From positions 1 through 45,897 of the forward strand of contig JAGAJA010000086.1 of the NCBI GenBank assembly GCA_017829075.1: 45,897 nt of DNA, given 5' to 3'. The position numbers were made by a program, and so were the translations under genes. This document shows, one piece after another, positions 40,128 to 45,897 of this stretch (position 1 is its first letter; each line of letters begins with the position of its first letter). Below the pieces are notes generated by a model, which saw nothing but the letters and a program-made list of their open reading frames with translations, was not told the origin of the DNA and did not search any database. Origin of the DNA: Oscillospiraceae bacterium. Its GTDB lineage: Bacteria; Bacillota_A; Clostridia; Oscillospirales; Ruminococcaceae.

Positions 40128-41702
40128 ATGGCAAAACCCGTATTATTAGTAGTTATGGACGGTGTAGGCTTCTCCAAGACTGGTCTTGGCGACGCTGTTA
40201 CCGAAGCAAATACCCCCACCCTCGACTGGATGCTCAAGAACTGCCCCAACACCCGCCTGAAGGCTCATGGCGGTGCAGTAGGACTTCCTACCGATGATGA
40301 CATGGGCAACTCCGAGGTAGGTCACAATGCGATAGGCTGTGGTCAGATCTATTCTCAGGGCGCAAAGCTCGTAAACGAGAGCATCGAGAGCGGAAAGATG
40401 TATGATTCTGACGCGTGGAAAGAGCTTACAACAAACGTAAAGTCCAAGAATTCCACAATGCACTTCATCGGTCTGCTTTCTGACGGAAACGTACATTCCA
40501 ACATCAGCCACCTGTTCAATATGATCAAGAGAGCAAAGGCTGAAGGCGTTTCCAGAGTAAGAGTACACGCTCTGCTGGACGGACGTGACGTTCCCCCGCA
40601 GACTGCGCAGATCTATATTGAGCAGCTTGAAAACCTGTTCAAGGAGCTGAATGACAGCTCCTTTGACGGCAGAATTGCCAGCGGCGGCGGCCGTATGAAG
40701 GTAACAATGGACAGATATCAGGCTGATTGGCCTATGGTAGAGCGCGGCTGGAACACCCATGTACGCGGCGAGGGCAGACAGTTCGCCAGCGCACTGGACG
40801 CAGTGAACACTCTTCGTGCGGAAACCGGCGTTGCAAGCGATCAGGATCTCCCGGCATTCGTTATTGCGGAGAACGGCGAGCCTGTTGGCAAGATCGTTGA
40901 CGGCGACAGTGTTATCCTGTTCAACTTCCGCGGCGACCGCGCTATCGAGCTTTCTATGGCTTTCGATATGGTTCAGTTCGACCACTTCAACAGAGGCCCG
41001 AAGCCGGACGTATGCTATGCAGGTATGCTCCAGTATGACGGCGACCTCAAGCTTCCGGCACGCTTCCTCGTAAATCCTCCGGAGATCACAAACACCCTGA
41101 CAGAGGTATTTGTAAAGGCTGGCATTAACGAGTACGCTATCTCTGAAACCCAGAAGTACGGTCACGTTACCTATTTCTGGAACGGAAACCGCAGCGGCAA
41201 GGTAAGCGAGGAGCTTGAAACCTACGTTGAGATACCCTCCGATAACGTAAGCTTCGATCAGCGTCCGTGGATGAAGTCCGCAGAGATCACCGACAAGCTT
41301 ATTGAGGCTATCAGAAGCGGCAAGTATCAGTTCCTGCGCTGCAACTACCCCAACGGCGACATGGTAGGACACACCGGCAGCATGGACGCAACTATTATCG
41401 GCGTTGAGTCTGTTGACCTCGGTCTTGCAAGACTGAAGGAGGTCTGCGACGAGTGCGGAGTTACAATGCTCATCACTGCTGACCACGGCAACGCTGACGA
41501 GATGCTGGAGAAGAACAAGAAGGGCGAGGTTCAGGTAAGAACTGCTCACTCCCTCAACCCTGTTCCGTTCATCATCTATGACAAGGACGTTAAGTACACC
41601 ATAAAGCCCAGCGACAGCTACGGTCTGGCAAATATTGCTCCGACAGTAGTAAAGATGTTCGGGCTGGAAGCACCCGCTTGCTGGGAGGACAGCATGATCT
41701 GA
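40128..41702 (+). CDS. gpmI: 2,3-bisphosphoglycerate-independent phosphoglycerate mutase
   Basis: A 524-aa metal-dependent phosphoglycerate mutase of the alkaline phosphatase superfamily, interconverting 3- and 2-phosphoglycerate without cofactor. Catalytic Ser in DMGNSEVGHNAIG near residue 64, metal ligands in VVMDGVG at the N-terminus, LDGRDVPPQT, NYPNGDMVGHTGS and TADHGNADEM. Start ATG 40128 has AAGGAGATACAGAAT upstream. Follows tpiA closely in the glycolysis cluster; its own terminator is at 41739-41780. Confidence 0.98.
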   Translation: MAKPVLLVVMDGVGFSKTGLGDAVTEANTPTLDWMLKNCPNTRLKAHGGAVGLPTDDDMGNSEVGHNAIGCGQIYSQGAKLVNESIESGKMYDSDAWKELTTNVKSKNSTMHFIGLLSDGNVHSNISHLFNMIKRAKAEGVSRVRVHALLDGRDVPPQTAQIYIEQLENLFKELNDSSFDGRIASGGGRMKVTMDRYQADWPMVERGWNTHVRGEGRQFASALDAVNTLRAETGVASDQDLPAFVIAENGEPVGKIVDGDSVILFNFRGDRAIELSMAFDMVQFDHFNRGPKPDVCYAGMLQYDGDLKLPARFLVNPPEITNTLTEVFVKAGINEYAISETQKYGHVTYFWNGNRSGKVSEELETYVEIPSDNVSFDQRPWMKSAEITDKLIEAIRSGKYQFLRCNYPNGDMVGHTGSMDATIIGVESVDLGLARLKEVCDECGVTMLITADHGNADEMLEKNKKGEVQVRTAHSLNPVPFIIYDKDVKYTIKPSDSYGLANIAPTVVKMFGLEAPACWEDSMI

Positions 41703-41738
41703 GTTCCGGTCAATTCCGGCATAGCATAGCTGATTTTT

Positions 41739-41780
41739 GCGCAGCGTTCCGGAGTTTCCGGTGCGCTGCGCTTTTACTTT
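41739..41780 (+). terminator. Terminator of the glycolysis cluster
   Basis: GCGCAGCG/CGCTGCGC stem with an inner CCGGA/TCCGG hairpin, followed by TTTTACTTTT. Confidence 0.88.
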
Positions 41781-41812
41781 TGAAGATTTTAAACTTCTGA
41801 GAGGGAATAGAC

Positions 41813-42286
41813 ATGAAACGTGAATTAGGGACACGCTGAATAAAGCGCAGCGTATCAAATTCAGCCGCGTGAGTATGCGCGTTTGAACGGGGCGAATTTG
41901 ATTTATTCAGCGTTTCCTTAGGTATAGCGCGGTGCGGACTTGCCTGCTGCCTGTGTTCGGAAAACAGTCACTGCGGCGGGTGCAATTCAGACGAATGTCC
42001 CGGCAGCGCATGGTGCGAGAACCGTAAATGCTCCGCTCAAAAAGGGATCTCCGGCTGCTGGCAGTGCGGCGAGGATTGCCGGAAAGGGCTGCTTGGAAAA
42101 ATAAAGCCCTACGGCTTCAAGGAGTTCGTCCGCAGATACGGCGCGGAAAAGCTTATGGACTGTTTGGAACGCAACGAGCAGAACGGAATTGTTTACCACC
42201 GGGAGGGAATTACCGGGGACTACGATGATTTCAGCGATGTTGAGGAGCTGATTGATTTTATTCTCACCGGGAAACGCAAGGTATAG
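41813..42286 (+). pseudogene. DUF3795-like Cys-rich protein gene interrupted by a MITE
   Basis: ATG at 41813 with GAGAGGG upstream starts MKRELG, then the 89-bp element brings an in-frame stop. Beyond it the frame reads IARCGLACCLCSEN and continues for 117 codons to TAG at 42286. Removing the element and one copy of the TTAG duplication joins MKREL to GIARCGLACC without a base lost, giving a 126-aa protein. It has many Cys in CxxC-type spacing (CGLACCLC, CGGC, CSAQKGISGCWQCGEDC) and an acidic C-terminal helix, resembling DUF3795 zinc- or Fe-S-binding proteins. No good internal start exists downstream of the element, so it is probably inactive here. Confidence 0.85.
41829..41917. repeat. MITE family A, copy 3 (complete, 89 bp)
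   Basis: Complete copy from GGACACGCTGAATAAAGCG to TTTATTCAGCGTTTCC; the ends are inverted repeats with few mismatches. TTAG flanks it on both sides (41825-41828, 41918-41921). The inner part has palindromic GCG-rich pieces (GTGAGTATGCGCGTTTGAAC). No coding capacity. Confidence 0.93.
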
Positions 42287-42352
42287 GCTGAAACTATATG
42301 TGGTTATTGTTAAAATGAATAGCGGAAAACCGCGGGAGTATCCGTGCTCGGC

Positions 42353-42381
42353 TTGACAAAAGCTTTGCATTGGGGTATAAT
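42353..42381 (+). promoter_or_regulatory. metAA: Sigma-A promoter for metA
   Basis: TTGACA (42353-42358), 17 bp, TATAAT (42376-42381). The 44-nt leader is too short for a SAM or T-box riboswitch. Confidence 0.88.
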
Positions 42382-42424
42382 TAAATATTATATAGAAAAA
42401 GAACTTGGGAAAGGACTGTTGCAA

Positions 42425-43342
42425 ATGCCAGTTAAAATAGCCGACGGACTGCCCGCGCAGAGCATTCTTGAGGACGAGCATATATTCATCATGACGGAGC
42501 ACAGAGCGCTTCATCAGGATATAAGACCGCTGAAAATCGGGATACTTAACCTCATGCCCACAAAGATAGCCACAGAAACTCAGATACTTCGCAGCCTGTC
42601 CAATACTCCGCTCCAGATCGAGGTCACGCTGGTGCAGACCTCTACATATACCAGCAGAAACACCTCCAGCGAGCATCTGCTGAACTTCTACAAGACCTTT
42701 GACGAGATCCGGGATATGAATTTCGATGGATTTATAATCACCGGAGCGCCGGTGGAGCACCTGGATTTTGAAGATGTGGACTACTGGCAGGAAATGTGCG
42801 AGATAATGGAGTGGACAAAGACCCACGTCCATTCGGTTTTCCATATCTGCTGGGCGGCGCAGGCGGCGCTGTACTACCATTACGGAATACCAAAATACCC
42901 GCTTTCCGAGAAGCTTTCAGGAGTGTTCAGGCATACGCTCCTTACCCCGAAATCCCGACTGTTCCGCGGATTTGACAGCGAGTTCTGGGCACCGCATTCA
43001 CGCCACACCGAGGTAAGACAGGAGGATATCGAGAAAATACCGCAGCTAAAGGTTATGGCGGTATCTGACGAGGCGGGAGTTTACGCGGTTTGCAGCGAGG
43101 ACAGCAGGAAGTTCTTCATCACCGGACATTCGGAATATGACGCGGACACGCTAGCACTGGAATACAAACGCGATCTGGACAAAGGACTTGATCCGAAGAT
43201 CCCGGCGCATTATTTCCCGGACGACGACCCGACAAAGCCCCCGGTAATGAAGTGGCGTGCGCATTCCACTCTGATATATACAAATTGGCTCAACTATTTT
43301 GTATATCAGACTACGCCGTTTGATATTTCGGAAAAAATTTGA
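42425..43342 (+). CDS. metAA: Homoserine O-acetyltransferase (MetA type)
   Basis: A 305-aa MetA-family enzyme activating homoserine for methionine synthesis. Catalytic Cys142 in VFHICWAAQAALYYHYGIPK, His in APHSRHTEV and Glu in GHSEYDADT. Residue 111 is Glu (GAPVEHLDFEDVDYW). In work on this family Gly111 goes with succinyl-CoA and Glu111, as in Bacillus cereus, with acetyl-CoA, so acetyl transfer is predicted despite the family name succinyltransferase. Numbering places Cys142 and Glu111 exactly when the start is the ATG at 42425 (AAAGGA upstream), which confirms that start over the ATG at 42344 near the promoter. Confidence 0.94.
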   Translation: MPVKIADGLPAQSILEDEHIFIMTEHRALHQDIRPLKIGILNLMPTKIATETQILRSLSNTPLQIEVTLVQTSTYTSRNTSSEHLLNFYKTFDEIRDMNFDGFIITGAPVEHLDFEDVDYWQEMCEIMEWTKTHVHSVFHICWAAQAALYYHYGIPKYPLSEKLSGVFRHTLLTPKSRLFRGFDSEFWAPHSRHTEVRQEDIEKIPQLKVMAVSDEAGVYAVCSEDSRKFFITGHSEYDADTLALEYKRDLDKGLDPKIPAHYFPDDDPTKPPVMKWRAHSTLIYTNWLNYFVYQTTPFDISEKI

Positions 43343-43351
43343 TGGAATGTA

Positions 43352-43380
43352 TTGCTTTTTCTATCTTTCTATGCTATAAT
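43352..43380 (+). promoter_or_regulatory. Promoter of the zinc-ribbon membrane protein
   Basis: TTGCTT (43352-43357), 17 bp, TATAAT (43375-43380). The ~90-nt leader shows no known motif. Confidence 0.75.
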
Positions 43381-43478
43381 TTATACAGATAATGTCGGAT
43401 CGCTGAACTTGTTAGCGCCGGCAGTTCGATCGCTGCGTGTATTACATGCAGAAATAATATTGGAAAGAGGTATCAGCG

Positions 43479-44294
43479 ATGTTAGATTATTTTCTGGGTG
43501 CGGTAAACGGCACTATCCTTGCAAACTTCCTTGTTCTCCTTATCGGCGCAATTGCGGCGGTAGCCGTGGGAATTGTTCTGCATATGTTTGTGTTCGGACC
43601 TAAGGCAAAGTCAGATAATCCCGGCAAGCTTGCAGAATATGCTAACGGAAAGCGCTTCCTTCCGCTTTCAGTAATAAAGGTTACATATTATGCTATTGCA
43701 GTTTATCTTGTATTCATGGGTGTTTCCCAGTGTATCTTGAGCGGTTACAGCGGAATTAACGGCATTCTCCAGTACACAATCCTCGGCAATGTAATTCTGA
43801 GAATTGCGTATGAAGCTGTTCTGGCAATACGCAAGAATGCAGGTCTTGATACAGAAAACCACACTGCTGACGAACCTAAGGTAAATCAGCCGCTGGTTCA
43901 GGTCAGACCCCAGCAGCCTCAGCAGTATCAGCAGCCCTATCAGCAGCCGCAGCCGCAGTACCAGCAGCCCTATCAGCAGCCTGTTCCTATGACTGCACCG
44001 GTTCAGCAGCAGCCTGCACCTGCTCCCGTTCCGCAGCCGGCTCCCGTACCTGCACCGCAGCCTGCCCCCGTACCTCAGCCTGTTCCTGCACCTGCACCGC
44101 AGCCGGCTCCTGTACCTCAGCCCGTTCCTTCAATGCCTGAGGCTGTGTCTGCTCCGGTTCAGCCTGCGCAGCCCACACAGCCCACACAGCCTGTACAGCT
44201 TGATAAGCCGACAGTGGCTGTTTGCGCAAACTGTGGCAAGGAGATCAAGGCGGACGCAAAGTTCTGCCCGTTCTGCGGAAGCCCCAGAAACTAA
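43479..44294 (+). CDS. Membrane protein with Pro/Gln linker and C-terminal zinc ribbon
   Basis: A 271-aa protein of no known family. Residues 8-38 (ILANFLVLLIGAIAAVAVGI) and about 67-88 and 95-118 are hydrophobic helices. Residues 145-235 are a low-complexity Pro/Gln/Ala linker with repeats of QQPYQQPQ and PAPVPQPAP; it ends in a zinc ribbon, CANCGKEIKADAKFCPFCG (about 250-268). Such zinc-ribbon plus proline-rich layouts occur in small membrane proteins of Clostridia; function is unknown. AAGAGGTATCAGCG is the ribosome site. A repeat-split terminator follows. Confidence 0.72.
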   Translation: MLDYFLGAVNGTILANFLVLLIGAIAAVAVGIVLHMFVFGPKAKSDNPGKLAEYANGKRFLPLSVIKVTYYAIAVYLVFMGVSQCILSGYSGINGILQYTILGNVILRIAYEAVLAIRKNAGLDTENHTADEPKVNQPLVQVRPQQPQQYQQPYQQPQPQYQQPYQQPVPMTAPVQQQPAPAPVPQPAPVPAPQPAPVPQPVPAPAPQPAPVPQPVPSMPEAVSAPVQPAQPTQPTQPVQLDKPTVAVCANCGKEIKADAKFCPFCGSPRN

Positions 44295-44306
44295 TAGAAA
44301 ATATCC

Positions 44307-44548
44307 AACGGCGGTTCAACAGAGCCGCCGTTTCAGCTTATCGAAAAAGTGGTTTTTGCCCGCGAAGCGGGCTTTTGAAATCTGTTTTTTGCCCCAGCTC
44401 TGCCGGGGCAAAAAACACTTCTATCCGCACAACTGTGCGAACTGACGGCTTTGCTGTCAGTGAGTGCGGGCAGTGCGGATGTTCGGCGGAAAAGTCCCAA
44501 CGGGACTTTTTCGACGGTCTGAACGGCGGTTCAACAGAGCCGCCGTTT
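44307..44548. repeat. Terminator-flanked repeat family B, copy 2
   Basis: The 27-bp hairpin CGGCGGTTCAACAGAGCCGCCG with its AA and TTT flanks occurs at 44307-44333 and, base-identical, at 44522-44548 (followed by TT). Between them is a 188-bp element (44334-44521) very close to 22040-22227: same ends (CAGCTTATCGAAAAAGT and ACTTTTTCGACGG) and same inner hairpins. The hairpin differs from the one at the first locus, so it belongs to this locus and was duplicated with the insertion. Confidence 0.9.
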
Positions 44549-44561
44549 TTATGTCTTGTTA

Positions 44562-44590
44562 TTGACATTGCGGTAATTCGGCGGTATAAT
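44562..44590 (+). promoter_or_regulatory. Sigma-A promoter for the second pseudouridine synthase
   Basis: TTGACA (44562-44567), 17 bp, TATAAT (44585-44590). It begins 14 bp after the repeat; the repeat may therefore insulate it. Confidence 0.9.
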
Positions 44591-44620
44591 AGAGTAAAAA
44601 TCATTTCAAAAGAGGAAATT

Positions 44621-45595
44621 ATGACCGAGATCACAGTAACAAGAAACGACGCGGGACAGCGGGCTGACCGCTTTCTGACAAAGGCATATCCTAATCTCTC
44701 CCTGCCGCTTATATGCAAACTCATGCGGAAAAAACGCATAAAGCTGAACGGCGCAAAGACTGAGCCAAACGTAAAGCTGTGCGAGGGCGACGTGTTCCGG
44801 TTTTATCTCAGCGACGAACTGCTGGATACCGGAGGGCGGGAAAAAGCAGCGGATTTCCGGATTGTACCGCCGGAGCTTGACATTATCTACGAGGACGAGA
44901 ATATCCTGCTGTGCGACAAACCAGTGGGAATGGTGGTACACGAGGACAGCGACAACACTTCTGACACGCTGATAAACCGCATAAAATGCTACCTCTGGAA
45001 GAGAGGAGAGTATGACCCGGAACAGGAGCAGAGCTTTGTTCCGGCGTTGTGCAACCGCATCGACCGGAACACCGGAGGAATTGTGATAGCCGCCAAAAAT
45101 GCGGAGTCACTGCGGGTGCTGAACCAGAAGATCCGCGACAGGGAGCTTGTGAAGCTTTATCTCTGCGTGGTTCAGGGGCAGCTCCCGAAAAAGCAGGACA
45201 CGCTGACCGCTTATCTGGAAAAGCTGCCGGAGGAGAACCGTGTAATTGTTTCCGACAGGAAAACCTCGTCAAACCGCACAATAAAGACAAAGTATCGTGT
45301 GCTGGAGGAAACCGCAGAGCAGAGCCTTGTGGAGGTGGATCTGCTCACCGGACGTACACACCAGATCCGCGCTCATTTCGCGCATATCGGACACCCGCTT
45401 CTGGGCGATGGAAAGTACGGAAGCAACAAGGTGAACCGCGCGGCGGGATATGATGGACAGGCGTTGTATTCTTACAAGCTGAGGTTTGAGTTCACAACAC
45501 CAGCAGGCTGTCTTGAGTACCTAAATCACCGGGAATTTTCTGTGGCGGACAGGAAAAAAATCTGGTTTGTCAGGAAATTCAGAAGGCTTGACTGA
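44621..45595 (+). CDS. RluA family pseudouridine synthase (second)
   Basis: A 324-aa enzyme with an N-terminal S4 RNA-binding domain (about 1-70, AGQRADRFLTKAYPNLSLPL and CKLMRKKRIKLNGAKTEPNV) and a catalytic domain with ALCNRIDRNTGGIVIAAKNA (Asp near residue 148) and LLTGRTHQIRAHFAHIGHPL. Usual RluC/RluD length. The frame is open for 400 bases upstream through the repeat, but AGAGGAAATT and the promoter fix the start at 44621. Site of modification unknown; it is not closely similar to the 20510 enzyme. Confidence 0.93.
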   Translation: MTEITVTRNDAGQRADRFLTKAYPNLSLPLICKLMRKKRIKLNGAKTEPNVKLCEGDVFRFYLSDELLDTGGREKAADFRIVPPELDIIYEDENILLCDKPVGMVVHEDSDNTSDTLINRIKCYLWKRGEYDPEQEQSFVPALCNRIDRNTGGIVIAAKNAESLRVLNQKIRDRELVKLYLCVVQGQLPKKQDTLTAYLEKLPEENRVIVSDRKTSSNRTIKTKYRVLEETAEQSLVEVDLLTGRTHQIRAHFAHIGHPLLGDGKYGSNKVNRAAGYDGQALYSYKLRFEFTTPAGCLEYLNHREFSVADRKKIWFVRKFRRLD

Positions 45596-45674
45596 ACGAT
45601 TTTCTTTAGGCATAATGCACAAAAAAACAGCTTGTTTTTTTAAGAAAGTCTGCAATTTATTTTCGTCAAACATC

Positions 45675-45703
45675 TTGATAAAATCAGGATTTTTTAGTAT
45701 AAT
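45675..45703 (+). promoter_or_regulatory. gap: Sigma-A promoter for gap
   Basis: TTGATA (45675-45680), 17 bp, TATAAT (45698-45703). Before it, 45619-45643 holds an A7/T7 hairpin (AAAAAAAC/TGTTTTTTT) that could end the pseudouridine synthase transcript. Confidence 0.8.
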
Positions 45704-45762
45704 AAATATGTAATGATATGCCCAATGGGTGTATTTAATGCTTCGCTTGTCGGAGTAAATAA

Positions 45763-45897
<135 letters not shown>

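Noticed and set aside
40146..41858. 570-codon open frame antisense to gpmI
   Set aside because: It is created by the strongly biased codons of gpmI, shows no family resemblance and has no ribosome site; the same applies to the 385-codon frame antisense to pgk (37638-38795).
43920..44180. CAG/CCG-rich direct repeats as a mobile or regulatory repeat
   Set aside because: They are the codons of the Pro/Gln linker of the zinc-ribbon membrane protein.
44222..44620. N-terminal extension of the second pseudouridine synthase
   Set aside because: The extension runs through the repeat and terminators, upstream of the promoter at 44562-44590.

Overview
The window looks like a chromosome segment of a gut Clostridium-class Firmicute, most likely Ruminococcus or a close relative in the Oscillospiraceae. 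Three things point there: strong AGGAGG-type ribosome binding sites, about a dozen TTGACA/TATAAT promoters with exact 17-bp spacers, and a GH3 glucosidase with its two catalytic domains in swapped order, as known from Ruminococcus albus and Butyrivibrio fibrisolvens. No tRNA, rRNA, CRISPR array, prophage or transposase gene was recognised. Most genes are chromosomal housekeeping genes.

Layout. 1-5.8 kb: Eis-type acetyltransferase (-), MATE exporter (+), a large hairpin-array repeat, mutS2 (-). 6.1-7.5 kb: a two-gene cassette with its own promoter, operator-like repeats and terminator, encoding a possible ribbon-helix-helix protein and a YbjN-like protein. 7.8-10.7 kb: low-molecular-weight phosphatase, EcfT, and a double-ATPase EcfA (ECF vitamin/metal transporter core). 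10.8-14.8 kb: DUF4358 lipoprotein, MoxR ATPase plus DUF58 protein, and a membrane-anchored XRE regulator. 14.8-19.1 kb (-): esterase, peptide deformylase-like protein, GH3 and a 76-aa Gly-tailed small protein. 19.4-22.0 kb (+): DUF3810 metalloprotease-like protein, RluA-type pseudouridine synthase and HAD phosphatase, overlapping head to tail. 22.3-23.9 kb (-): second MATE and ireB. 24.3-27.6 kb (+): DivIVA-like protein, orphan fumarase beta subunit, sigma factor and zinc-ribbon protein. 27.8-31.7 kb (-): XRE protein, Ser/Thr kinase with leucine-rich repeats, AI-2E family transporter. 32.0-36.9 kb (+): a 41-residue Asn/Gln-only-like microprotein, pduL, and a three-gene unit (membrane protein, LOTUS-like/DUF3825 protein, HPt protein) behind a long structured leader. 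37.7-45.9 kb (+): glycolysis cluster pgk, tpiA, gpmI, then a disrupted Cys-rich gene, metA (predicted acetyltransferase type), a zinc-ribbon membrane protein, a second RluA-type enzyme and the start of gap.

The most striking content is non-coding. Three families of short repeats without transposase genes are scattered here: (i) an 89-bp MITE with 4-bp target duplications, one copy of which breaks a DUF3795-like gene whose frame is restored exactly by removing the element; (ii) a ~188-bp structured element that at both of its sites lies between two copies of the local transcription terminator hairpin; (iii) large arrays of consecutive hairpins with similar ends and unlike cores. The tpiA gene is also joined in frame to an upstream pentapeptide-repeat reading frame with no stop between them.
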